NCBI RefSeq assembly: GCF_036320965.1
Contig: NC_092276.1
Coordinates: 10,253,298-10,317,297, forward strand
Source of the DNA: Panulirus ornatus
Lineage: Eukaryota; Arthropoda; Malacostraca; Decapoda; Palinuridae
Reading direction: 5' to 3'
DNA length: 64,000 nucleotides
Below are positions 1 through 12,861 of the stretch, piece by piece (position 1 is the first letter of the stretch; each line of letters starts with the position of its first letter). A model generated the notes under the pieces. The model saw nothing but the letters and a program-made list of their open reading frames with translations, did not search any database and was not told the DNA's origin. The position numbers and the translations under genes were made by a program.

Positions 1-288
1 CTCTCACTCCACCATCCATCCTCCCCCCTTTGCCTGCTTAGTCTTGCCATCAACCAGTGAGCCAACGCATTTGTTGTGGGTCCCCACACACAGTACTTCA
101 CCCAGGGTGGTTCATTACATGGGCCAAAATTCACACCAAGTCGATTTATTGCGGCAATAAAAACGTCCAATAATAACGTAATGGTAATATTTCTCGTGTA
201 GAGCACAGTACAACGCATCACTCGTTTGACTCAGGCGTGTTTACACATTATTGGCTTTCTTAGTGTTGACTGTAAGGGTGTTTGAGTG

Positions 289-290
<2 letters not shown>
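1..290. other. Noncoding, nothing assigned
   Basis: Mixed-composition sequence with no open frame of interest, no tRNA boxes and no tandem repeat that I can see. Confidence 0.5.

Positions 291-347
<57 letters not shown>
291..347. repeat. (GT)n microsatellite
   Basis: About 28 uninterrupted GT dinucleotides. Reverse-strand Thr-His reading frames across it are products of the repeat. Confidence 0.97.
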
Positions 348-350
<3 letters not shown>

Positions 351-919
351 GCAATTATCTGTGAGGGTAAAGATAGGCATGTTTGATGGTCTGTTATTAT
401 CGTTATTTTTATTATTATTAGTATCTGTGGTATTATCACTATCAATATCATTATCATTATTGATATTAGGAGCATGATGATTTTAATAAGCCACTTCATA
501 TAAACAATGTGAGTTGGCTTGAAACATTGCCAGTATCTGTGTTACTTTATGAGGATGGAATGAAATTCATTTATTAGTCAGATTGTGCAACTGAAAATAT
601 ATTACGGATGGCAAAATGAAAATGTGATTATTGGCTTGATACGATCTGTGAAATGGTCTTTTACCTTCTGTTTCAGTTACCTTATGTTCAGTGGTCCAAT
701 GTCCCTTGTAGAAAGTCTACGGAAATAACATGATTATTTTGCGAAACAGCGCTTGTGATTAAGAGAAAACTGTTATTTCTTTGAGAGCCTTATAAAGTGT
801 TCTATTCCTCTGATTCACAATGTCCTGATGATTAAGGAATTTAATTCAATAAATCACGAAGCCTTGTTCTCGATTCGTAGGATCCAACTCGAAATATTGT
901 AGCACTGTGTTTATAAGAG

Positions 920-922
<3 letters not shown>
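348..922. other. Noncoding, AT-rich
   Basis: AT-rich sequence with short ATT/ATC-rich stretches near 400-480. No coding signal or dispersed repeat was recognised. Confidence 0.5.

Positions 923-974
<52 letters not shown>
923..974. repeat. (GA)n microsatellite
   Basis: Perfect AG/GA dinucleotide run of about 26 units. Confidence 0.97.
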
Positions 975-977
<3 letters not shown>

Positions 978-1119
978 CACGTATTTCTTTTACTTGGCGT
1001 AGCCCTTAATGAGGTCCTTTGTCACTGTGAGTGTAGCGAATCACAAGCAACAAAGAACATGACCCACACACCTCCCCACCTCTGTGTCCAGCTGGAGATG
1101 ACATTCTCAAGGGGAATCA

Positions 1120-1205
1120 GACAGTGGTAGTGGTGGTAGTGGTGATGGTTGAGGTGGTGGTAGTGGTGGTGGTGATGGTGGTAACAAGATGTTGATAGTG
1201 CTGGT
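1120..1205. repeat. GGT/GAT-rich imperfect repeat
   Basis: Imperfect trinucleotide-like tract made of GGT, AGT and GAT words. It gives spurious Thr/Pro-rich reading frames on the reverse strand. Confidence 0.7.
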
Positions 1206-1438
1206 GGGGGGAAGGAGGACTAAGCTGTTGTTCTTGTTGCCATCGTGAGGCAAAGTGCAGCCTTTGCTCAAGCTTGATAGTGATAAGCAAAACCACGCTT
1301 GTCGATGCCTTGAACCTCGCCAAAAGGGGCATTCACAACCCAAGGACGAGTGGTTATAACTCAGAAGAGGGTCTTTGTGAATATGTTTAATCGCTGCTTG
1401 TGATCGTGAAAAAATTGGTAGCATTTCGAAGGTTGAGG

Positions 1439-1536
1439 AGAAATAGTAATTCTCATATGCCTGGGGAGTGTAGATTCAGATAGAAATAGTAACCCTCACA
1501 TGCCTGGGAAGTGTAGATTCAGATAGAAATAGTAAC
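1439..1536. repeat. 43-bp tandem repeat, about 2.3 copies
   Basis: Units start at 1439, 1482 and 1525 with the word AGAAATAGTAA. Copies differ at only a few bases. The third copy stops after about 12 bp. Confidence 0.9.
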
Positions 1537-1686
1537 TTGTCGATCTATTGAGGTGCATGTGTGAATCCTTACGGTGAGTGTGTGCTTTATCCTGTGTATG
1601 TTCGGGTAGGTGTGGATCTAAAAGCATAGGTTGCTCAAGTGTTAAGCAGAGGTGAGCATTTTTTGTTTCTATAGTTATTGGGGAAA

Positions 1687-1890
1687 TAATGATAATGATG
1701 ATGATAATGATAATAATAATGATAATGACAATGGTGATGATGCAATAAGATAATGAAAAAATTATTGATTATTATTATATTATTATCATTATGATAATAA
1801 TGATAATAATAACAATGATAATGATAATAATAATGATAATAATAATAATGATAATGATAATAATGACAATAATAATAATAATAATAAACT
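1687..1890. repeat. (GATAAT)n/(AAT)n imperfect microsatellite
   Basis: About 200 bp built almost entirely from GATAAT, AATAAT and GATGAT words, with a small unrelated interruption around 1750-1790. Confidence 0.9.
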
Positions 1891-2317
1891 TATTTTTCTG
1901 GTTCTTGGAAAACTTCATTTTGTCTTGATAGATCTGTGGGCTATTTTCTCTCTTCCTTCAGCGTGAGGATTGTCCTTCGGGGTCCAGAGAACGTGAGAGC
2001 CATATTGTTTATTCGGGAAAACGTGAGCTTTGTCCTGCTGGGGGTCAATGGACACGAGGATTATTTTGTTGGACCTAGAGAGGTCGAATATTTTCCCGTT
2101 TTGAGCTAGGAGTGAAACATTTCCTTTCTTTTTGTCATCCGTTTGAAAATCAAGGAATTTTTCGTTTTAATTTCCTGGAAATGGCGACTCGTTTTGCCTA
2201 CTCTGTTCTTAGGTGAAGTAAAACGTGCCTTTCCATGCTTTCCGTAATATGCAAACTGCTTGGGACGCTTAGTGGTGTGACTTCATGGGTTTTGGGAACG
2301 TCCTTTCGTCTGACTCC
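1891..2317. other. Noncoding
   Basis: Contains a loose repetition of words like GTGAG and TTTGTC around 1960-2060 (for example 'acgtgag' with 'ttgt'). It may be a very degenerate tandem repeat. No gene was recognised. Confidence 0.4.
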
Positions 2318-2575
2318 ATGTGGTATACCGGGGGCGACGTGCTGTTAGTGGATTGAACCAGGGCATGTGAAGCGTCTGGGTTAAACCATGGGAAGTTTTA
2401 TGGGGGACTAGATGTGGAAAGGGAGCTGTGGTTTCGATGCATTATACATGAGGAAAGGGAGCTGTGGGTTCGGTGCATTATACATGAGGAAAGGGAGCTG
2501 TGGTTTCGGTGCATTATACATGAGGAAAGGGAGCTGTGGTTTCGGTGCATTATACATGACAGCTCAAGTTGGCCT
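2318..2575 (+). mobile_element. LINE 3'-end fragment (5'-truncated)
   Basis: From 2318 the sequence aligns with the end of the LINE at 7154-7277: the words for the end of its coding region, GATTGAACCAGGGCATGTGAA, GCGTCTGGG and GGGAGCTGTGGTTTCG all recur in the same order. It is a short copy carrying only the last codons and the first part of the 3' UTR, as expected for incomplete reverse transcription of a non-LTR element. Its UTR is expanded into a tandem repeat. Confidence 0.85.
2416..2559 (+). repeat. 36-bp minisatellite grown from LINE 3' UTR, 4 copies
   Basis: Units start at 2416, 2452, 2488 and 2524. Each contains GGGAGCTGTGG and GCATTATACATGA. The same segment occurs once in the LINE copies at 7.24 kb and 48.80 kb, so the expansion is local to this copy. 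Confidence 0.92.
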
Positions 2576-3398
2576 TGAGAGCTCGGTATCTCTTCAATAG
2601 AATCCACTCCTCTCTCTCGTATATATTGAAGGTTCCAGTCACGGACTACAGTTCTTATCGTGGTGATGGCCTTTAAGTGGATAGGAGAAACAAAAGGAGA
2701 AGAGTCCACGGATTTTTGAGGATTGAATTAAATAAAAAGAATGGGGGGACTGACTGGTCGTGGCTCTTATGATGAACGTGTGATTTATAGTTGAGGAAAG
2801 TGAGAACAAGTGATAGTGTGAGTGTAATATGCAAAACAAGAGGACGATCGTCTGAGGTATATATGTATGAAGACTTTAAAGTCCTAGAGTGGCAGAGGTT
2901 AGATTTAATGAGACTAGGATGAACACTCCTAATGAGGAGGGTTTACGATGGAGACACTACATCTTGCCTCCATAAGTGGCCCTTGTCTGAATCCTATTGA
3001 CACACAGAGGATTTGAGAAGGTTCCGTGCATACTTTCGGCCCTCGTATATCTCAAAGGCAGTGCCCCATTTGAGATCCTATACCCTGGTAATAAGGCTCT
3101 GCTGCCCTCACGGAGGAAAGTCTGCTGTCGCTGGTGCGAAAGAGAGAGAGGGAGAAAGAGAGGAAAGGACCTCCATCTCTTATCATTGTCTGCTGTGGGA
3201 TAAGTCTGCTTGTTGCTGCCACTGAGGGATGATTTGCCTGCTGTATGTGAAGGAGGTGGTATTAGGCCAGCTAACATGAAGGGATGATTTAGCCAGATAA
3301 TTGGAGAAGATACGTTTTTTTTTTTCGCTACCGCTGTCTTCTGTTACTTGCCCCCGACTGTTGCTTCGTGCCTATTCTTACGCTTGGTTTGGAAACGA

Positions 3399-3399
<1 letters not shown>
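2576..3399. other. Noncoding
   Basis: No recognisable gene or dispersed repeat. Short purine-rich stretch near 3144-3165. Confidence 0.45.

Positions 3400-3456
<57 letters not shown>
3400..3456. repeat. (CA)n microsatellite
   Basis: Perfect CA run of about 28 units. Confidence 0.97.
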
Positions 3457-3457
<1 letters not shown>

Positions 3458-3696
3458 GTTCTAGCATACCATATCCATTTTCTTTGGCCTGGGCGACGCC
3501 GGCGAATCAACTCCATCTCATAAATTCATAACGGAGACGTTGTTATGGGTTCCTTAACGGTAACGGATGGGGTAAGTTGGCTGGGCTGGTGATGATGGTG
3601 GTAGTGGTGGGTGGGTGGGAACTCTCGCTCTCTCTCTGGTGTGCTTATTCGGTGGTTATTTGATGGGAGGAAGGGGGGGGGGAAAGGGGAGGAAGG

Positions 3697-3700
<4 letters not shown>

Positions 3701-3758
<58 letters not shown>
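3701..3758. repeat. (GA)n microsatellite
   Basis: Perfect GA run of about 29 units, preceded by a G/A-rich stretch. A (CT)n tract on the same strand follows 165 bp later, giving an inverted pair. Confidence 0.97.
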
Positions 3759-3762
<4 letters not shown>

Positions 3763-3918
3763 GTAAGTCAGGAGTTGCAAGGAGGATGTGTTCAGTGTGG
3801 AGACCACGCGCAAGGCCAAGGAAGGGATCCAAGCTGGCTGGCTTAGCCTTAACAACTACCGAAAATGATGGAGTCGTCTTCAGAGCAGTTGAAGTTAAGG
3901 ATGGCAAAAGCTTAGAGA

Positions 3919-3922
<4 letters not shown>

Positions 3923-3961
<39 letters not shown>
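3923..3961. repeat. (CT)n microsatellite
   Basis: Perfect CT run. It is the complementary partner of the (GA)n run at 3701-3758. Confidence 0.95.
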
Positions 3962-3964
<3 letters not shown>

Positions 3965-5352
3965 TACCCTCAACCCTCCCTCCCTCGCCCGTCAACACAA
4001 CACGCCGGGCGGGATGGGGTAAGGGTGGAAAAAAGAAAAAAAAAAAAATGAGGACATTCGATCTTTTGACTCGGGGTCTGGTACAAGACTCTACGAATTC
4101 TCGTTGTCTCAGGTGTCGATAATGGTCGACACGACCTTAATTTAGGAATGCAGCGTCGAGTAAAATGTCGTAATGCGTCCATAACCATCTCGGTAATATC
4201 CCTTGGCGAAGCTGAGGGAATCTTTTCAGTGATATTCTCGGATGAACTTCTGCCATTTTCAACCACGAGCTAAGTCGGTGTAAGTTCGGCTCTGTGCAAA
4301 ATGATAGGTTCCCGTGTTATTAACTTTATGTATGACACTGTATCGATCCATGGGATGAGATATGAAATCTTTAACTCTGTATTACACGTATAAAAACGAG
4401 TTTCACAGTGTTTGTCTCACCCATTACTGAGAGAGTAAAATTTTATTCACTAATAAAAGTATTCGAACTACGCTTGTGAACGGTGCTTCTGGGTCAGTGT
4501 TTCAGCGATTCGGGATGATTTTAGGTTGAAAATTACCTCAAATGTATAAATTGACATTATTATGTCCAAACTGCCTCTTGTAACGACTCTCTCTCTCCCC
4601 CTCCCTCTCCCCTCACACCACGCAGTCAAACTGCCCACACACACTGCCAGTACTTCCCACAACATGTGGTCAAACTACCCACGTACTTACTGCCAGTCCT
4701 CTCCACAACACGTGGTCCTTATCCAGCCCTGGGGTAATCACTCCTCCTACCATTAGTGCAACTTGATTCAGCTTTCTGGCAATATCTGTAGTCAGGTCTT
4801 ATTGACTTGGCGTTTCTTCTTCTTCTTCTTCCCGGTACCCTAGTGTGCATTTGATGTTTGGGTCATTCATACGACTTCAAACCCTTAAACATTTAAGGCA
4901 AATGCTTTTCCTTTTCAAACATCCTTTGATTTAGAAGTCATAGATTGATTAGTGAGCTCTACAACGTAAAAAGCCCAGACTCTCATCTGTCGTAGTAAAA
5001 CTCGCCTTTTTCTCTTCGTTCTGTAGAAACAGTAGACAATAAAAAAAAGAAAACGAAAATCACTGAAGCCTGGAAAGGGGCTGTGCTGCCAGACGTACAG
5101 AAGTTGTTTGTTTTGGCCTTTCTCAAACACGCGACCACATTATTTCGTTGGCCTCACCCAAACAAGGGTTAATGACCGTAATTCTTTGCGTCACGCAAAC
5201 AACAAAAGACGCTTTTTGTCCATGCCCAAAGGTGTACCCAGAGACCGAATTCCTTTCTAGCCAAACAATGGTTAGTGATCGTGTTCTTTGCTTGCAGCAT
5301 TTACACAAAGGTAATGCCCATTGCCCTTACATATCATATATATATTATATAT
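3962..5352. other. Noncoding
   Basis: No gene recognised. It holds a T/C-rich stretch near 4590-4620, a loose two-copy repeat at about 4622-4715 (words 'gtcaaactgcccac' and 'gtcaaactacccac') and a short (TA)n at 5336-5354 that abuts the start of the LINE. Confidence 0.5.
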
Positions 5353-7196
5353 ATGAAAAAGAGGTCAAATGAGAGTTGAGGTGAGAGGCTATCATTAAAT
5401 TTTATGGAGAATAAAAAGATGTTTTGGAAGGAGGTAAAGTGCGTAAGACAAGGGAGCAAATGGGAACTTCAGCGAAGGGGGCAAATGGGGAGGTGATAAC
5501 AAGTAGTGGTGATGTGAGAAGGAGATGGAGTGAGTATTTTGAAGGTTTGTTGAATGTGCTTGATGATAGAGTGGCAGATATAGGGTGTTTTGGTCGAGGT
5601 GGTGTGCAAAATGAGAGGGTTAGGGAAAATGATTTGGTAAACAGAGGAGAGGTAGTAAAAGCTTTGCGGAAGATGAAAGCCGGCAAGGCAGCAGATTTGG
5701 ATGGTATTGCAGTGGAATTTATCAAAAAAGAGGGTGACTGTATTGTTGACTGGTTGGTAAGGTTATTTAATGTATGTATGATTCATGGTGAGGTGCCAGA
5801 GGATTGGCGGAATGCTTGCATAGTGCCATTGTACAAAGGCAGAGGGGATAAGAGTGAGTGCTCAAATTACAGAGGTATAAGTCTGTTGAGTATTCCTGGT
5901 AAATTATATGGGAGGGTATTGATTGAGAGGGTGAAGTCATGTACAGAGCATCAGATTGGGGAAGAGCAGTGTGGTTTCAGAAGTGGTAGAGGATGTGTGG
6001 ATCAGGTGTTTACTTTGAAGAATGTATGTGAGAAATACTTAGAAAAGCAAGTGGATTCGTATGTAGCATTTATGGATCTGGAGAAGACATATGATAGAGT
6101 TGATAGAGATGCTCTGTGGAAGAAATTAAGAATATATGGTGTGGGAGGCAAGTTGTTAGAAGCAGTGAAAAGTTTTTATCGAGGATGTAAGGCATGTATA
6201 CGTGTAGGAAGAGAGGAAAGTGATTGGTTCTCAGCGAATGTAGGTTTGCGGCAGGGGTGTGTGATGTCTCCATGGTTGTTTAATTTGTTTAAGGATGGGG
6301 TTGTTAGGGAGGTGAATGCAAGAGTTTTGGAAAGAGGGGCAAGTATGCAGTCTGATGTGGATGGGAGAGCTTGGGAAGTGAGTCAGTTGTTGTTCGCTGA
6401 TGATACAGCGCTGGTGGCTGATTCATGTGGGAAACTGCAGAAGCTGGTGACTGAGTTTGGTGAAGTGTGAGAAAGAAGAAAGTTAAGAGTAAATGTGAAT
6501 AAGAGCAAAGTTATTAGGTACAGTAGGGTAGAGGGTCAAGTCAGTTGGGAGGTAAGTTTGAATGGAGAAAAACTGGAGGAAGTAAAGTGTTTTAGATATC
6601 TCTGGGAGTGGATCTGGCAGCAGATGGAACCATGGAAGCGGAGGTGAATCATAGGTTGGGGGAGGGGGACGAAAATTCTGGGAGCCTTGAAGAATGTTTG
6701 GAAGTCGAGAACTTTATCTCGGAACGCAAAAATGGGTATGTTTGAATGAATAGTGGTTCCAACAATGTTGTCTGGCTGCGAGGCATGGGCTATGGATAGA
6801 GTTGTGCGCAGGAGGATGGATGTGCTGGAAATGAGATGTTTGAGGACAATGTGTGGTGTGAGGTGGTTTGATCGAGTAAGTAACGTAAGGGTAAGAGAGA
6901 TGTGTGGAAATAAAAAGAGTGTGGTTGAGAGAGCAGAAGAGGGTGTTTTGAAATGGTTTGGTCACATGGAGAGAATGAGTGAGGAAAGATTGACCAAGAG
7001 GATATATGTGTCAGAGGTGGAGGGAACGAGAAGTGGGAGACCAAATTGTAGGTGGAAAGATGGAGTGAAAAAGATTATGAGTGATCGGGGCCTGAACATG
7101 CAGGAGGGTGAAAGGCGTGCAAGGAATAGAGTGAGTTGGAACGATGTGGTATTCCGGGATCGACGTGCAGTCAATGGATTGAACCAGGGCATGTGA
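5353..7196 (+). pseudogene. LINE pol pseudogene (reverse transcriptase + C-terminal region)
   Basis: The longest clean stretch is 5424-6470 (348 codons). In it I see the RT fingers segment with N-Y-R-G-I-S-L-L, then G-F-R-x-G-R-G; motif A with F-M-D-L-E-K (catalytic Asp at residue 218); motif B with L-R-Q-G-C; and motif C F-A-D-D at residues 324-327. The catalytic aspartates are therefore intact. The reading frame is nevertheless broken: a frame change near 5440 joins it to an upstream frame encoding N-K-K-M-F-W-K-E-V, with an in-frame stop further upstream. A TGA at 6468-6470 sits where coding continues as E-R-R-K-L-R-V-N-V. Frameshifts lie near 6600 and near 6665, and a second TGA at 6748-6750 lies just before the final frame (6753-7196), which carries L-S-G-C-E-A-W and W-F-G-H-M. 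The element would have copied its RNA into DNA at the target site. This copy is dead. Confidence 0.9.
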
Positions 7197-9217
<2,021 letters not shown>

Positions 9218-9255
9218 CCTAACCTAACCTAACCTAACCTAACCTAACCTAACCT
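9218..9255 (-). repeat. Interstitial telomeric repeat (CCTAA)n
   Basis: Seven perfect AACCT units preceded by CCT, so the G-rich TTAGG strand is the minus strand. TTAGG is the usual arthropod telomere repeat. A second array in the opposite orientation lies at 10,849. Confidence 0.93.
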
Positions 9256-9676
9256 GGCCGTTCTCAGGAAACGAAATACTTTTGAAGCTACGAAAGTTGA
9301 GGAGGGAGAGTTGAAGGTGGACGTGGGGGAAGGAAAGTTGAGGGGAAGGAGATGAGTACAGAGAACCATTTTGAATGGGCTATTTACAGTAGGGGTGTGA
9401 CGGTGGGAGTGAGAAATGGCATTATGTACATGTCCTTTCTCTGGCGATTTTACTTCACATGATGAAATTTTTCTTCAGTGTTGATTTGACATTGTTATTG
9501 CGGTATCTGTCTTCGTGTATATATATATATAATGTCATTTGCATAGTTTTTCACATAAAGGGAGAAAGAGAATGTAGAAGGCAGACGTAGATAAGGTGGG
9601 AAATAATGAGATCATTATGTCGTTTTTGTTCCCCAAGTGTCTCTCTAAACCATTCATAGTAAAATTAACTCATTAC

Positions 9677-9677
<1 letters not shown>
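9256..9677. other. Noncoding, inside the telomere-bounded segment
   Basis: G/A-rich start (about 9290-9350), then mixed sequence. No gene recognised. Confidence 0.5.

Positions 9678-9737
<60 letters not shown>
9678..9737. repeat. (AT)n microsatellite
   Basis: Perfect TA run of about 30 units. Confidence 0.96.
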
Positions 9738-9740
<3 letters not shown>

Positions 9741-10011
9741 GAAAATATGCAAGCGTGTAGATTCCACCATGCGCACGCTGTAGCAGTATCGATGTTTACG
9801 TCACGATCGAGAAAAATATCTTTCCCGCTTCCTCTCGTCATTTATCACCGAGTCGTGAAGAAACCCTTGTCCGGGTTTTGTTCGGGGACGATGACAAATG
9901 ATTTTGGGGGTGGTAAAGCTTCATCTCTTACAGGGCTTCGTCACACCGACGCTTCACGAAGGACGAAGGAAAGAAAGAAAAAATTTATGGGAGGTTCAGC
10001 TGCCAGGAAGC

Positions 10012-10590
10012 CAAAGCTGACGTCTCTGTTAAAAGAAGGCCCAGAAGCAGACGTCCTTCTGTCTAAGGAGATCCAAAAGATGACGTCTTTCTAAGTAGAC
10101 CCAAACGCTGACGTCTTTCTGTCTAAGGAGACCCAATAGCAGACGTTCTTCTGTCTGAGGAGGCTCAAAAGCTGACGTCTCTCTGTCTAAGTAGCCCTAA
10201 AACTGACGTCTTTCTGTCTAAGGAGGCTCAAAAGCTAACGTCCTTCTGTCTAAGGAAAGCCGGAAGCTGACGTCTCTTTGTCTAGCTTCTCTATCTAAGG
10301 AGGCCTAAAAGCAGACGTCCTTCTGTCTAAAGAGACCCAAAAGCTGACGTCTCTCTGTCTAAGGAGACCCAAAAGCTGACGTCTGTCTGTCTGAGACCCA
10401 ATAGGAGACGTCCTTCTGTCTAAGTAGACCCTAAAGCTGACGTCTTTCTGTCTAAGGAGACCCAATAGCAGACGTCCTTCTGTCTAAGGAGGCTCAGAAG
10501 CTTACGTCCTTCTGTCTAAACAGACCCAAAAGCTGACGTCTCTGTGTCTAAGGAGACCCAGAAGCTGACGTCTTTCTGTCTAAGGAGATT
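10012..10590. repeat. 32-bp minisatellite, about 18 copies
   Basis: Unit contains GCTGACGTCT, TCTGTCTAAGGAG and ACCCAAAA. Copies are diverged (GCAGACGTCC versus GCTGACGTCT; occasional deletions such as at about 10,280 and 10,395). The array lies between the two telomeric arrays. Confidence 0.93.
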
Positions 10591-10848
10591 TGTCAGAATA
10601 CTTCTCCCTCAATGAGAGAAAATTCCTATTAAAAAAAATTCCTTTGCTATTTTTTGATCTTGTATATTTCTCTAAGCAGAGAGAGATAATTGTTGTGGCG
10701 AGTTTCGTTACGGGTTGGCATATTAACTCCACATGGTTGTAACTTGTTGAAAAGTCTAACATCAGTCAATATTTGTAAATTAACTTAGTTCATATTTTTC
10801 ACAAGAAGCTGATTTGACGTCCTCAAGTTTTACATCCCCGAGTCTGTG

Positions 10849-10898
10849 TAGGTTAGGTTAGGTTAGGTTAGGTTAGGTTAGGTTAGGTTAGGTTAGGT
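10849..10898 (+). repeat. Interstitial telomeric repeat (TTAGG)n
   Basis: Nine perfect GGTTA units (10,851-10,895) followed by a degenerate GGTTG. The G-rich strand is the plus strand, opposite to the array at 9,218. Confidence 0.93.
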
Positions 10899-11982
10899 TG
10901 GTTTTAGGTGAAGGTGAAGGATTCATGTACGAAGGTACAGGAAGATAATTTAGTTTTCCCCAGGCCCGACATCACTGAATGTTAATTACAGTTATCGAAG
11001 ACTTTAATCAGCAGTCGATACATTATTGTGTATCGGGGTTTCATAACAGAGCTACTATAACACAAGGCAGTCTTTATGTACCGCAGGTTAATGGTACGTA
11101 GAGACGAAGAATTTTTTTTTTCCTTTTTAAGGCATGGCGTAAAAGTGCTGGATTCTCCTTGTGTGACGTGATGTGAACCATGATTCACTTTTGTTAGGAT
11201 CTAAGTACAGTACCACAGTTCATTGATCCTTGGTCTTGCAGCCTTTATTTCTGTGTTGTTCATGTGTACTACAGTGCATTCATACTCCCCTCTTCTTCAC
11301 CCACTGTTGCTCTGTGTTCTTTCTGTGTTCTTGAGATGTATTGCCTTTTAAGTATCCCTGTTCTCCTAGGCAATTGTTCTGTCTTTAGAAATTGTAATTC
11401 TGTTTATATAATTGTATTCTTTAGAATGTGGTTCTGTGTTCTTTACATTTAGCTTATTCTGGCATAACTATAATCAAAATCCGTTAGTCTTTAATTAGTC
11501 ATACCTCTTAACTAAACGTCCCTGTTCTTCAAGCGTGTTATTCTATGTTCTTGGAAATATACTATGTTTGTACACGCCTGTAATTGTCTTTTATTCTCGA
11601 AGTATCTCACGATCATGCACACGTGTTCTTTAAGCCAGGTGTTCTGTGTTCAGAACTGGCACAACAGTTCGAGCGTCTGTATCCTCCTTTTTCCGTTCTC
11701 CTTGCCACTTTTGTTCTTGTCAGATGTTATACTACCGTTCAGACACACCCCCTGTTCTCTCAGCATATCCTAGAAAATATATTGAGGATATACGTATCCC
11801 CCTACGGAACCCCATTTGGCAGTGTAGACGAGCATGGCTTATGATAAACTACCACTTACCTCTCCCGCTCCCAGGACTAGCTTCTAAAAGCTACTTATTC
11901 AACCCCTTTTAAACCTGTTGTCTCTCTATCCCCCAAACATTATCTTTCTTCCTCCATTATCGCCGTAAAACTCCCTCCCTCC
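10899..11982. other. Noncoding; possible degenerate repeat
   Basis: At about 11,250-11,700 words like TGTTCT, TGTGTTCTT and CTGTTCTC recur irregularly every 30-60 bp, which may be the remains of an old tandem array. No gene recognised. Confidence 0.45.
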
Positions 11983-12456
11983 GCCCAGGAGTAGCTCTAC
12001 GCCTCGTCCCGCCCAGGAGGAGCTCTACGCCTCATCCCGCCCAGGAGTAGCTCTACGCCTCGTCCCGCCCAGGAGCAGCTCTACGCCTCGTCAACACCCA
12101 GGAGCAGCTCTACGCCTCGTCCCGCCCCAGGAGTAGCTCTACGCCTCGTCCCGCTCAGGAGTAGCTCTACGCCTCGTCCCGCCCAGGAGCAGCTCTACGC
12201 CTCGTCCCGCCCCAGGAGTAGCTCTACGCCTCGTCCCGCCCAGGAGTAGCTCTACGCCTCGTCCCGCCCAGGAGTAGCTCTACGCCTCGTCCCGCCCAGG
12301 AGGAGCTCTACGCCTCGTCCCACCCAGGAGTAGCTCTACGCCTCGTCCCACCCAGGAGTAGCTCTACGCCTCGTCCCGCCCAGGAGTAGCTCTATGCCTC
12401 GTCCCACCCAGGAGTAGCTCTACGCCTCGCCCAGGAGTAGCTCTACGCCTCGTCAA
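11983..12456. repeat. 28-bp GC-rich minisatellite, about 17 copies
   Basis: Unit contains CCCAGGAGTAGCTC and TACGCCTCGTCC. Variants include GGAGCAGC, GGAGGAGC, an extra C (29-bp units) and two copies with CGTCAACACC; one of these closes the array. Confidence 0.95.
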
Positions 12457-12557
12457 CACCAGCAGCAGAAGGAGGTACACGTGGCGTGATAAAGCTGTCC
12501 CAGCCTGACTGATGGTAGTAAGCAGGAGAGTCCTTCTGGCCAGAGATACTGGCGCCT

Positions 12558-12560
<3 letters not shown>

Positions 12561-12588
<28 letters not shown>
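12561..12588. repeat. (ATC)n microsatellite
   Basis: Nine CAT/ATC trinucleotides. Confidence 0.93.
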
Positions 12589-12798
12589 GTTCTAACACAA
12601 GTGAAAGAGATTCGTGTGTGCTGTTCCCGCTACGAGGGTCTCCAACGGTGGAGAGATATATATACAGCTGGTGTCGTCCCCTTAAAGATGAAGGATTTAT
12701 GTATGGGGTTCACTTTCTAACCCCTTTTCCTAAGACATCTAATTCCATTCATCCAACATTTCTTTAATTTGAGAGTATTTCTTGACGTGGTTTTTTTA

Positions 12799-12801
<3 letters not shown>

Positions 12802-12859
<58 letters not shown>
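12802..12859. repeat. (GT)n microsatellite
   Basis: Perfect GT run of about 29 units. Confidence 0.97.

Positions 12860-12861
<2 letters not shown>

Noticed and set aside
260..499. Thr-His, Leu-Ser, Arg-Glu, Ile-Tyr and Cys-Val repeat frames throughout (for example 260-499, 3526-3855, 19424-19879, 48080-48310)
   Set aside because: Translations of dinucleotide microsatellites; not genes.
5402..5725. Reverse-strand frames across the LINE (5402-5725, 6070-6273, 6790-7044, 6962-7549)
   Set aside because: Antisense shadows of the LINE coding sequence, with no features of their own.
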